64,000 nucleotides of DNA from Semisulcospira habei (lineage: Eukaryota; Mollusca; Gastropoda; Semisulcospiridae). The DNA lies in contig BTPG01000001.1 of NCBI GenBank assembly GCA_036245525.1, forward strand, positions 177,644,611 through 177,708,610, read 5' to 3'. Below, one piece after another: positions 43,973 to 54,568 of this stretch. The notes under the pieces are model-generated. The model was not told the DNA's origin. It worked only from the letters and a program-made list of their open reading frames with translations, and did no database searches. Both the position numbers and the translations under genes were made by a program. Every line of letters begins with the position of its first letter. Position 1 is the first letter of the stretch.

Positions 43973-44956
43973 CCCTTTTGCTCATCCCTCCTTTGAATCT
44001 GTCGAGGCCGTAGCAACACTCCCTGGCCAGTCCCTCATCTTCTCATGTATCTATCGCCCCCCTCCAAGCTCTCAAAACAAACTCACAAACTCCATGTTCC
44101 TCACCGAGTTCGATCTCCTCCTGGACCACTACAGCACACGACCCGGAAAACACATCCTTCTTGGCGACTTTAACTTCCACTTCGACAAACCCGACCACCC
44201 CGACACAAAACGCCTTTGCACGTCACTTTCAAAACAATCTTACACAACACATCACTAAACCCACCCACCGACTCGGCCACACCCTCGACTGGATCATCAC
44301 CCGCACCGCCGATCAACTCTTCCTCGACTCTGACACCTCTTCCGTGCTTCCCTCCGACCACCTCGCTATTCTCGTCGCCCTCAACCTACCTCCCCCGAAA
44401 AAACCCAAGCTCTTTGTCTCTCGTCGCAAACTAAAATCTGTCAACCGAGAGAACTTCTTCGACGAAGCTGTCGACCTTCTCTCGGACCCCGCCTCCTCTC
44501 TCGATCTCGCATCCCATTTCGATTCCTCCCTTCGAAAACTTCTAGACACCCATGCCCCTGTCACCACCTGTTCCATACCCAACCGACTCCCCTCCCCCTG
44601 GCTCACTGACGACATAGTTGAGGCCAAGCGCGAGCGTCGACAAGCGGAACGCCGCTGGCGCTCATCTGACCTCACCGTTCACAGAGAGATCTTCCAAACC
44701 ACCAGATCCAAAGTTTGCAGAATGATCTCCGACTCCAAACGCAAACACCTTCAAAACAAAATCCTGGAATCCACTTCTTCCAAAACCCTCTACGCTACCA
44801 TGAACACACTCCTAGGCACTTCTAAAGACTCTCCTCTTCCCAACACACACAGCAAAGAAGAACTTCCGTCCGCTTTTTCCTCCTATTTATCCGACAAAAT
44901 CCAAACTCTGCGCAACACACTCGACACTCTGCCTTCTCCGCCTTGCCCTCCTGACC

Positions 44957-45224
44957 GCCCCCACCGGGTCTGCCCTAGGGGACCTTGGTGGGGTTGTCTA
45001 CTTTTTAGTTTCTAGGGTCACCTTGTCTAACCCCTGCAAGGTGGGTTCTACTCTTTGGGGGTTTGTATTTCTGTCTTTCTGGTCCATTCATCTGTATTTT
45101 TCTTTTGAAATTCTCCCTCCTGTCTGCGCTTCCTGCAAGTTCTTTTCTTCATTTAGCGCAGGCACGTCCTGAGAAGGCCTTTGTCGCTTGCGGGACGTAA
45201 AGCAATATGTACTCACTCACTCAC
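44957..45224 (+). repeat. SINE-like family S, divergent copy 8, (ACTC)n tail, 13-bp TSD
   Basis: TGCCCTCCTGACC flanks it (44944-44956, 45225-45237). The head (CCACCGGGTCTGCCCTAGGG) and 3' core (GCAGGCACGTCCTGAGAAGG) match the family. About 120 bp of the middle are absent and the tail is (ACTC)n instead of (AATC)n, so it represents a separate subfamily. Confidence 0.93.
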
Positions 45225-47000
45225 TGCCCTCCTGACCCCCCCCCCCCCCCCCTTTTCCGGCACTCTCCTCTTGTCCTTTCGCCCCGTCTCTCAGGATGAA
45301 GTCCTCAAGACCATAAAGTCCATGCCTTTCAAAACCTGCGAACTAGACCCCCTCCCAGCTTCCCTCTACCGGGACGGCCTCCCAAAACTTTTGCCCTTCA
45401 TTACCGACATCATCAACACACCTCTAGAGAATGGCTCCGTCCCCGATATCTTCAAGTCCGCCATCGTCCGTCCTCTCCTCAAAAAACATAACCTCGACCC
45501 AAACGAACTCAAGAACTACCGCCCAGTCTCCAATCTCTCATTCCTGTCCAAGCTTCTTGAGAAGGTTGTCCTCAACCAACTCAACCTCCACCTCGCCGAC
45601 AACAACCTCCTCAGTCCCTTCCCCTATCGCAAACGTCACAGCACTGAAACAGCCCTTCTACATATCCTTAACGACCTGCTTCTCTCCACTGACTCGGGCA
45701 ACATCTCCCTTCTTACGCTACTCGATCTCTCTGCCGCCTTCGACACCATAGACCACTCTATCCTCCTCCACCGCCTTCACCACTCCTTTGGCATCACTGA
45801 CTGCTCACTCCTGGTTTCTCTCCTACCTCTCCGACAGACAGCAGTCCGTCACCATCGACGGCGTCTCTTCCAACGCAGTCAGGCTCTCCTGCGGCGTTCC
45901 ACAGGGGTCCGTCCTGGGCCCGGTCCTTTTCACACTCTACACCTCCCCCCTGTCCAACATCATCCAGTCTCACCACACACACCACCACCTCTACGCTGAC
46001 GACTCACAACTACTAGACAAAGACAAACTCGACAACACTCAGACACTACTGACTCGCACGACTGACTGCTATGAAGACGTGAAAAACTGGATGACAGCAA
46101 ACAAGCTCAAACTGAACGACGACAAAACAGAAGCCATGCTGGTAGGCACTCGCCAGAAACTTTCCCAGCTCCCTCCCTCTCTCCACCTTCAACTCGACAG
46201 CACCCCCATCTCCCTCTCTGACTCGGTCAAGAACCTTGGCGTTATCCTCGATTCCTCTCTTTCCATGACCAGCTTCGTCTCCGCCACGGCCCAGGCATGT
46301 TATTTCCACCTCCGCCGCATCAGTCAGATCAGAAAATACCTCACTACCGAAGCTTCCACCAAACTCGCTGTCTCTCTCATCTTATCTCGCATCGACTATT
46401 GCAACTCTCTCCTTTCCGGCCTTCCTCACTCCACCACTCTCACTCTCCAGCGCGTCCAGAACAATGCTGCCCGCCTCGTCCTCAGAAAGAAAAAATCCGA
46501 CCACATCACTCCCCTGCTCAAGCTCCTTCACTGGCTCCCCATCCCCCAACGCATCTAATACAAGATTCTGTCTCTGCTACAAATCCATGAACAACTGCGC
46601 TCCTGCCTATCTCTCCAACTTACTTCACCCCTACACTCCTCCCCGCTCCCTCCGCTCCGCCTCCGACCCTCTCCGCCTCATCCCCCGCACCAAACTCAGC
46701 ACTTTCGGCCCCCGCTCCTTCTCAGTATTCGGTCCATCTACCTGGAACACTCTCCCACTCTGTCTCCGTCAGAAACACTCGCTCTCCTCCTTCCAGTCCG
46801 CCCTCAAAACTCACCTCTTTCAACAGTTCTAGCACTTTATCACCACTCCCCACCCCAAGCTGACCGTCGTAATGTATTTTCACTATTTGTGTCACGTGAG
46901 TCATTGTCTAAAGCATGCGTGTGCGAGTTGTGAGTGCGCGCTTAGAGTTATAATTATTATAAGATAAGCGCATTATAAATACCGTAATTATTATTATTAT

Positions 47001-48504
47001 TTATATTCGAAACGACATACTTTGAATACTATTAATTTCTTCGTCCGTTATAACACAGACACTTTCTCGTTGATAATACGGTGTTGGTGTGAGTCTGTCG
47101 CTAGTTGCGCTACACGTCATCCCTAAGCATACTATACCCACGGGAGGATCTGTCAAAATAAACCTCACTTGTTCCCCATAACTGACGCTGAAGCGTAATT
47201 TTTCTGACGCACTGATCATCCATACACCATCAGTTATGTACCTTGCCATTGGCAAGACCGAATCAAGCCTGACCTTCGCTTGACAGTAGGTCTTTATCTT
47301 GTCCATACTGTTCATTAGCAACGCTGTGACACAAAACTGACCAATATTCAGTGGATAGAGGGGACTCCGGATTGTGCAAAAGCCTAAAATTGGTTTTGAG
47401 CATGCTTGTGCCTCGTCTTCATTTATGAATACGAAGCGGGTACGCTGTACATCAACCGCAATCGTCATCGCCTCTAACTCGTACTGCGCGGTCACTGACT
47501 CGGTCATACCTCCTGTTCCATTTTTAGGAACTAACAGAACTGGTAAATTACAAACCCTAAAAACTTCAAATCGATCATTGAAATCAAGCAGTGGTACGGC
47601 TACAACTACTACGATCTGTTCCGCCTCAAGATACGTAGTACACGTGAGGAAGTGATAATACTCCCAAAGATATTTTTCGGGGTTCTTAGGTAACCGTAAC
47701 GGTGGTTGTAGTTGGGTCTCAATCGCGAGCAGTAGAGCTCGTAGATTTGTGGGTGTTATAGTACTAGGCGCAAGGTGCCTTATATTCAGTTGTAACTGAA
47801 GGTGTTCTAGATATGCAGTTACTCTGTGAACCACCTGCTTCACTTCTTCTATGACTACATCAATTTGAAAATATGTTAGAACGAATGTTTCAAATTCCCA
47901 GACTCTTCTCCCTAGGCCTTCGTTAATCGTTTCATTTGTATGCTGAGGTTTGTTAGACTTGACACTAATTCATTAATCGAGTGTCTATTTTCCGAAATCT
48001 GTACCCTTGGTACATTAATTATCGACAGACTCTTTTGTGTCAGTTTCTTTTGGTTTTGCGCTAAAGTATTTATACCACTCCTGGACTGTAAATCCGCTTC
48101 GGTCATTGTACCGAATAGAAAATGTAATGGCTGGCCCACAAAGGGTACCAGTGATCGCCTTTACCTTCCGCATAACATGTGGTACTCGGCTAGGCTGTAT
48201 ATATTCCTGTGTAAGTGTCCATTACATTTTTGACTTCTTCTCCCAGTCTGGCAAAACTTTTCACAAACTTGCTTTGAGATATGAAATAATGACTAGTCAC
48301 ATTCCACGTAGTATTTGAAACTCTGGCAATGTCACCTGATAGTTTAGTGAATAATTCGTGGTATGGTCGTAGATCAATTATGAACGTCACGAGCCACCTT
48401 GATCGAGTGGTCATAACCTCACTACGTTTTTCAAAGATTACATTATTACGAACATTAAGGCTGTCTGCTAGGCCCACTATCATGAGAGAGAGGACGAACT
48501 TCAT
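47001..48504 (-). pseudogene. Gypsy envelope-like gene, frameshifted and 3' truncated
   Basis: The frame opens at 48504 with a signal-peptide-like hydrophobic start (MKFVLSLMIVGLADSLN). Ectodomain pieces follow: WLVTFIIDLRPYHEL near 48390, FVGQPLHFLFGTMTEADLQS near 48140, and then a long frame from 47843 to the L2 junction at about 47004. That last frame has several cysteines spaced as in an extracellular glycoprotein subunit. In Gypsy elements this position (after integrase, own start) carries an envelope glycoprotein for membrane fusion. At least two frameshifts (near 48180 and 47900) and loss of the membrane anchor make it non-functional. The assignment rests on position and on motif memory of the family. 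Confidence 0.7.
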
Positions 48505-48751
48505 CTTGCACGCTGAAGGTTACATTATTATGGACATTAAGGCTGTCTGTTAGGCTCAATATGAGACAGAGGACGAACTTCATCTTGCACGTCAAAGATT
48601 ACATTATTATGGACATTAAGCCTGTCCGCTGGTCCAATATGAGACAGAGGACGAACTTCATCTTGCACATCAAAGATTACATTATCATAGACATTAAGGC
48701 TGTCCGTTAGGCCAAATATCATGAGACAGAGGACGAACTTGATCTTGCACG
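48431..48751 (-). repeat. Four tandem about 80-bp repeats at the envelope start
   Basis: Units 48431-48513, 48514-48591, 48592-48669 and 48670-48751 are 83, 78, 78 and 82 bp and closely similar. Each contains the complement of the envelope signal-peptide coding sequence. The two inner units are exactly 26 codons long. Confidence 0.93.
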
Positions 48752-48938
48752 TCTGCAAAATATATTTTACACCCGTAGTTGTATATTTATAAACCCAAAA
48801 CTGTATTGGCTGCACGATCTTCTGATTGATCCTGTCTCAATACCACTTGAGAGTAGCATTTTAAATGAAGCCTATGGTAGATCTCCTATAGCCTCTAACC
48901 CCTTTACCCCTAGACAGGCAGGATTGTGTCCACATGCT

Positions 48939-49958
48939 TTATCCTGTCATTATCAGAGTTGTCTGATGTGCCTTCACCCGGGCTAACGTCAGCCGGTTCT
49001 GATTTGACTGTTTGCCTCCGGTTCTGGCCTCTCTTTTTGCTAACTCCATGAGAGGTATGTCGTCTTCTGAAGAAGAGTTCTCATGTTCCCTACACTGTCG
49101 TTTGATCCACCTTTCTCTTGAAGATGAGTCGTCTACATCTTCGCTGTCACTGGAAGAACTGTCTTCCAGTGTGATCGCATAATTAGTCTTTCTGAGGGGC
49201 CTAGTTGTTTCTGCTGAGGGTTTAGGCCAATCATCTAATTTAGCGAGTCTTATGTGCTCTGCATGCACTTTGACTACCTCACCAGTCAACTGGTTCCTGA
49301 TCCTGTACGTTAGTCGGGTTGTTTGTACCCATCCCTGAACAACTGCGCTCCCGCCTATCTCTCAAACTTACTTCACCCTACACTCCTCCCCGCTCCCTCC
49401 GCTCCGCCTCTGACCCTCTCCACCTCCACATCCCCCGCACCAAACTCAGCACTTTCGGCCCCCGCTCCTTCTCAGTATACGGTCCATCCACCTGGAACAC
49501 TCTCCCACTCTCTCTCTGTCAGAAACACTCTCTCCTCCTTCCAGTCCGCCCTCAAAACTCGCCTCTTTCAACAGTTCTAGCACTATACCACCACACTCCC
49601 CACCCTAAGCAGACTGTCGTAATGTATTTCACTATTTGTGGTACGTGAGTCGTCTAAAGCATGCGCATGCGCGCGCGAGTTGTGAGTGCGCGCTTAGAGT
49701 TATAATTATTATAAGATAAGCGCATTATAAATACCGTAATTATTATTTGCTCGACCACCCTATAGTAAGGTTTCCATTTACTGTGTAGCTTGTCTTTCCT
49801 TTGATTATTTTTATAGTACACTGGGTCACCAACTTTGATTTCGTCACTTTTGACCTGTCTGTTTGCATATTTTGCCCCCCGCTTCTGCTATTTTTTTATC
49901 CGTTGATGCGCCTGGGTGAACAATTTGTGCTGTTGCTCTAAGGCTACCTCATGAAGGT
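48939..49958 (-). pseudogene. Gypsy integrase C-terminal domain, split by an L2 fragment
   Basis: From 49958 down, the frame reads LHEVALEQQHKLF, then an in-frame stop, then SDEIKVGDPVYYKNNQRKD and KWKPYYRVVEQ up to 49748. After the L2 fragment it resumes at 49330 as YRIRNQLTGEVVKVHAEHIR and ends in a Ser/Asp-rich acidic tail at 48939. This is the GPY/F-type C-terminal module of Gypsy integrases, which binds DNA or chromatin. The preceding core domain lies beyond the solo LTR at 51237-51908. Confidence 0.85.
49331..49747 (+). mobile_element. L2-type LINE 3' fragment
   Basis: It matches the last about 420 bp of the L2 element at 46580-47000, including NNCAPAYLSNLL, FSVYGPSTWNTLP, the GCGCATTATAAATACCG end and a short ATT tail. 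It is severely 5' truncated and inserted in the Gypsy integrase C-terminus. A clear target duplication was not found. Confidence 0.92.
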
Positions 49959-51230
49959 TGTAGCGCACGCAGACTTGCCCTCAGTCGCACGTACAGACTC
50001 TCGCACAACAGACGCATACACCGCCACTGACTCATACGGGTGCATTCATGCGGTAAAACACAACTCACGGACTTCCTTTCTAACGGAACTTTTATACAAT
50101 ATAAAAGAAGGAAAACGCTTAAATGATTATCAAACTATATACACTACACCACTACCAGCATCTCAACACCACATGCACACACACACAAAGTAACTGCCAG
50201 GCTAGGTAGTAGTCTCTCACACTCCAACCTGTTTGGTGTTCCCGCCTGGTTACGTTAGTCCTTTTCACGTCTAGGCGTGGAAGTCCTTCGTACGCTCCCG
50301 AGTCGTCCTGTCTCTCGTACCGTGGACGTCCTCGTTACTCGTACCATATCTTCGCTGTGACCCAAGTGTCTCGGCACCGGTCGCTCACTCCCCAAGTGAA
50401 GAGATGGAGAGGTGACCTTGCATTAGGTCCCTGGTGACTGACGTCTCGGCGTCCGTCGCTCCAACTCCGACAAGCACTCTGAACAGTAAATAAAGTCCTA
50501 CATCGTAACACTTGCTAAACACACACACATTTTATTGGATAATATGAGAACATTACGTAACCTGGCTGATACAAATAACTCACACGTTCATTCACACACA
50601 CACACACGTGCTTAATCACCCGGCTACTTTCGTAACACCCCATAACTCTGTCACTAACTGGAAACAGACTATAACTGACCTAGCACTCTCGCTATACGTT
50701 ATCCCATACGCTAGAAAAGACTATACTTAACCACGTACTATCTTCATAACGACATAGGCAAACACACCTCACATTCCTTAGTTATCCATCACGGTAAATA
50801 ACTATATATATATGAAAACACCGGTTACCTCAATGAATTCCAAACCAACATAACTGAACCAAACCGGTCAACACTACACAACCGAATTAACTCCTATTTA
50901 CGCATCCTATCTTTAACTAAGCAACTATCAATAATACGTATCAAAAACATACCTGAATTCTAGGTTTCAGAGTCTTAGAATACGGGCTAAGGTATCTCAC
51001 ATACGTCTGTACCCACTGACAGTAAAGCCCTTACTAACGTATTTAGACCTCCGACAGACTGAACTCTCGCCTACAACTTACTAAAACTTCCCCCGTGCTA
51101 ACCGTGTCTTACAGATTACAAGTGGACCACGGCCCTCACGGAAAATCGGCACAAAACAAACCGCTAATAAAACTGTACCGTATTTAACCTACTGTGTGAA
51201 CCCTATGCGTGAGCATAGAGATTCATCACA
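49959..51230 (-). mobile_element. Solo LTR, 1272 bp, with 5-bp TSD AAGGT
   Basis: The block starts TGTAGCGC and ends ATCACA on the plus strand (TG...CA). AAGGT flanks both sides (49954-49958, 51231-51235). Removing it plus one AAGGT rejoins the Gypsy integrase reading (RRKYAG, stop, DLHEVALEQ), as expected for the family. The reverse orientation contains AATAAA-type signals. A diverged relative lies at 56562-57200. Confidence 0.93.
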
Positions 51231-51236
51231 AAGGTC

Positions 51237-54100
51237 CTATCCGGCATATTTCCGTCTGGGCCTTATGTTGTCTAATGGTAACATCGGATCTCTGTTATAC
51301 AGTAGAAAGAATGGGGAGCACGGAGTTGTTTCTAAAACACTAACCCTGTAGGCCGACAACGCATGATTGATGTGCAAATCCCACGTTTGCATATCTTCCT
51401 GTGTGGATGATAATAGCTCGTCAAGACATGATCTATGTTCAGTTCGCTCAGAACCTCCCTCATGATCCAATTGACATTTTCTGTGCCATTGCCAGTAACC
51501 ACCTGCATGTCGAGGAATGATCTCATCCATCAAGATTTGAGCAACAGTTTCTGCCGACTTATCTGGTGCTGGAAACCATTCTGGGTATCCACTGTAATGG
51601 CAAACAAACCCTAAAATGTACTTGTTCCCAGACAGACTAGTGGGGAATGGACCCTCTATGTCCACACTAACCTTCGCAAAAGGATTTCCTGCACTGGGTC
51701 TTTCTGTTTCTGCAAAACCCTTTGCTGACAGGTAATGAAACCGCCTATGTATTCGTTCAACCCCCTGTACATGTTTGGTCAAAAATACTTCTGTTTGATA
51801 AGTCTTGTCAAGGCCCAGGTACCCATTTCCGTCATGATACTGAGTTACGACGTGCTCCACCAAATGGGATGGCACCACTAATCTTGCTACTGGATCGTCA
51901 ATATTCATCTTCTATGAACAAATACCTCCTTTTTACACTGACCGGTGCTTCCTCGTTCAGGTGCTGATCCTTCAACTTAACATTGTCTGGATCCTTGTCT
52001 TGCTCTGTGATCATATCGAACCCTGTCACCTCTACCTTTTCTAAAGTTTCCCTGAGATCATTCGTCTGACAACTTGCAAACTGTTTTGGTCTAAGCTGAC
52101 TAGAATTAATCACCCCTATTTGGAACGCATTGTCGCTCACTTCCGTGACTGTTTTTTCCATCTCTTCCGATGCTAACTTCTTTCCGTCTGTTTGTGGCAC
52201 TCTAGACAACAAATCAGCCAACACATTCTGTGGCCCTGAAATGTGCTCTATAGTGCAATTGTATCCTGCGATCCCGAGCGCCCACATTTAAATCTTCTTA
52301 TTCTGCATGGGTGACTCTAAGAGATATTTCAACGGTTTGTGGTCTGTGCGAAAAACGAATTGTGCAAATAGTGGTCTAACTTCTTTAATCCGTAATGGAT
52401 TGCAAATGCTTCCATTTCTATGGTGGACCACTTCTTCTGGCTCTGGCTCAACCTATGGGACAGAAAGTAAATAGGCTTTCCTGTCTTCAGTCCTGTGCTG
52501 TCCTCACTTTCTTGTGTCAGACACGCCCCGATACATGCGTCACTAGCATCCGTGTACAATACATAAGGGCGTCTCGTGTCCAGATATACCAACAAAGGAA
52601 CCACTGGCAAACTTTGTTTGAGAAAATCAAATGCCTGTTGGCACTGATCAGACCATTTGAATCTGGCAAATTTCTTTGTCAAATTGCTGATGGGTTCAGC
52701 TATCTCAGAAAAGTTGGGTGTGAACCTGCGATAGTAGGACATCATTCCAATGACACTGCGACATACATGTTGGATTCGGCAATGTCCGAATTTTTGACAC
52801 CTTTTCTGGGTCTGCTTTGACTCCGTCCTTCCCTATCACAAACCCTAGGTATTGTGTTTCCTCGGCGAAGAACTGACATTTTTTTCAAGTTTCAACTTGA
52901 GCTTATGTTGCCTGAGCCTACCGAACACCTCTTTTATGTGCTGATAATGCTGTTCCTTTGTTTCTGAAAAGATGAGAATATCATCTATATATGCCAAACA
53001 AAATGTTTCTAGCCCCATCAACACTGTGTTCATCAACAGCATGAACACACTGGGTACTTGGCAAAGTCCAAACGGCATGACTGCGAACTCCAAAAGTCCC
53101 TTGTGACAAGCGAAGGCCGTTTTCTCAATACTCTCTTGATCTGCCATCTCTACCTGCCAGTACCCCGATTTCATATCTAACCTTGTGAAATATTTTGCCT
53201 TCCCCAGCAAGGACAAAATATTGTCTATGAGCAGTAGTAGATACAACGACTTCTTAGTAATCTCGTTCAGCTTTCGGAAGTCAACGCACAACCGCTTTGA
53301 AGCATCTTTTTTTGATACTACTACTAAGCTAAAAGACCATGGCGACATTGATCTTCTGATTATAGCCTCTAACATCTCATCTACTGCTTTGTCTACTATC
53401 CCCCTATCCTGCAAGGGAATGCGGTAAGGTTTCACTCTCATCGGAGCGTGGTCTCCGGTGTCTATGCTCATTTTGACAGTGTCGGTGCACTCTTAAGTCC
53501 AGATCGCTACTTGCGAACAAATCAGAATGCTCCGATACCAGTTTAGTGACTGTGGACCTGATTGCTTCAGGCGCATCGATTTCTGTCAGATCAATGGAAG
53601 CAACTTCTCGTTCTTCCGTTCTGTTAGACACTGACTCCACCCGACTTACGCTGTTTGCCCTGCCTACCATGCATCCCCTTTTTAGCCTTAACGTTTTGTT
53701 GGTGTGATTCACGACTAACAAAGAAAATGTCCTACCTTTGTTTCTAACTACTCATCACATAGAGTCCTGGCTCTTCTGCAACAAACCCCCTATCTGTCGC
53801 AGAGACTTCTAAACATTCTTCTTTACTGAAGTACTGTGTACTCTTTATTCTCACCTGACAAATCTCCGCTGTATGTGGTTTCAATACTTTTGTAATTTTG
53901 AAGTTCAAGTGTATACTGCCCACTACTCCTAACGCTTCCCCTGACTGTAGCGATACGCTTCTTTTCTCTAGTCTTGGCTTGTTCTGCAATTTTTCGTACG
54001 ACTTCTTACTAATCAATGATACTTCCGCCCCCGTATCTATGAGACTTCTAAACTTTTGACTCGCTACCTTAAAGACTATGCATTTTGGACTCCCTGCCAA
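51237..54100 (-). pseudogene. Gypsy pol: protease, RT, RNase H, integrase core, broken
   Basis: Protease frame 54100-53744 has the active-site LIDTGAEVSLI. RT (53490-52800) has VDFRKLNEI, FTRLDMKSGYWQ and the catalytic AYIDDILIF near 52990. RNase H (52745-52290) has YTDASD near 52560 and the substrate-side WSTIEMEAFAI. A stop at about 52290 interrupts MQNKKI/MWALGIAGYN. Integrase core (51908-51237) has SVDIEGPFP, while the second catalytic position reads VTGNGTENVNW in an adjacent frame, so the usual Asp is Gly. The HHCC finger is internally deleted. Frameshifts are near 53745, 53480, 52850, 52750 and 51500. No activity is possible. Confidence 0.88.
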
Positions 54101-54197
54101 ATTTATGCTAAAGGATCTACTGTTTTCCCCGTTCAGCTCATCAGCTTCTCGTTGTACAGAACATTCTAGTTTCCCTGTCGTTCTTGTCCTATCCTAG

Positions 54198-54243
54198 TCC
54201 TGCATTCTCTTTGACGATGACCATAACCCCCGCAGCGCCAACA
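54198..54243 (-). other. Gag CCHC zinc knuckle
   Basis: The minus strand encodes CWRCGGYGHRQREC, a C-x2-C-x4-H-x4-C knuckle, just upstream of the protease. Gag-like sequence (HLPVFVHDCVAVNPRSIK) continues upstream to about 54565, where similarity stops. Confidence 0.8.
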
Positions 54244-54568
54244 CCGCACGTGTTGAGACCCTTGCTGTGACAGCGACGACTGTTGGTGACGAACTGCGTT
54301 TATCTGCCTAGCCTGGCAGTCACGTGCCTTATGGCATGGTGAACCCCTCCCCCTAGTGATCCACTTCCATGGGTTCTTCCCTGGGTTCTTCCCTATCCCC
54401 TCGATACTGGTCAGCTGTGGGTCTTGTCACAGTACTCTTTTGTTTTATTCTGAGATCAACTTTTGCAAAAAATTATGTTCTGTCATTTTCACGACAGCTA
54501 CCTTGATGCTACGAGGATTCACTGCAACACAATCATGTACAAACACAGGCAGATGCACGGGGCCTGGA

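Larger units (their letters stand above)
43313..46831 (+). pseudogene. L2-type ORF2: endonuclease and reverse transcriptase, broken
   Basis: Endonuclease: LFNAQSV and ITETWLR (43317-43430), then, past SINE copy 7, IYRPPP, LLGDFNFHFDKP (about 44157) and LPSDHLAIL (about 44350). RT follows past SINE copy 8: KNYRPVSNLSFLSKLLEKVV (about 45512), LDLSAAFDTIDHS (about 45722), CGVPQGSVLGPVLF (about 45890) and HLYADDSQLL (about 45985). After a stop near 46556 the C-terminal NNCAPAYLSNLL and FSVFGPSTWNTLP segments run to 46831. At least three frame changes (about 44215, 45820, 46560) plus the two insertions make it dead. The YADD box and 3' end favour the L2 clade over CR1. Confidence 0.85.
42645..47003 (+). 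mobile_element. L2-type LINE with two SINE-like insertions
   Basis: The probable 5' end is near 42645, just after the CA run. A coding-like start (SRKRGHRGGISERRD) and a pyrimidine-rich region precede the endonuclease. The 3' end (GCGCATTATAAATACCGTAATT followed by (ATT)n at 46965-47003) is characteristic of L2-type LINEs. The element sits at the 3' end of the Gypsy envelope remnant. Two S-family copies (43583-43972, 44957-45224) lie inside it. Confidence 0.85.
47004..54568 (-). mobile_element. Gypsy-type LTR retrotransposon with envelope, decayed
   Basis: On the minus strand the order is gag C-terminus with zinc knuckle (about 54570-54198), protease, RT, RNase H, integrase, then a separate envelope frame. 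That is the full Gypsy layout with a third ORF. Neither LTR of the element itself is present in the window: the 5' side stops within gag near 54568 and the 3' side is cut by the L2 LINE. It is interrupted by a solo LTR (49959-51230) and an L2 fragment (49331-49747). Frameshifts and stops are frequent. Confidence 0.85.

Noticed and set aside
3131..45224. The repeated 3' cores with AATC repeats as a CRISPR array
   Set aside because: Spacing is tens of kilobases and copies carry retroposon target duplications.
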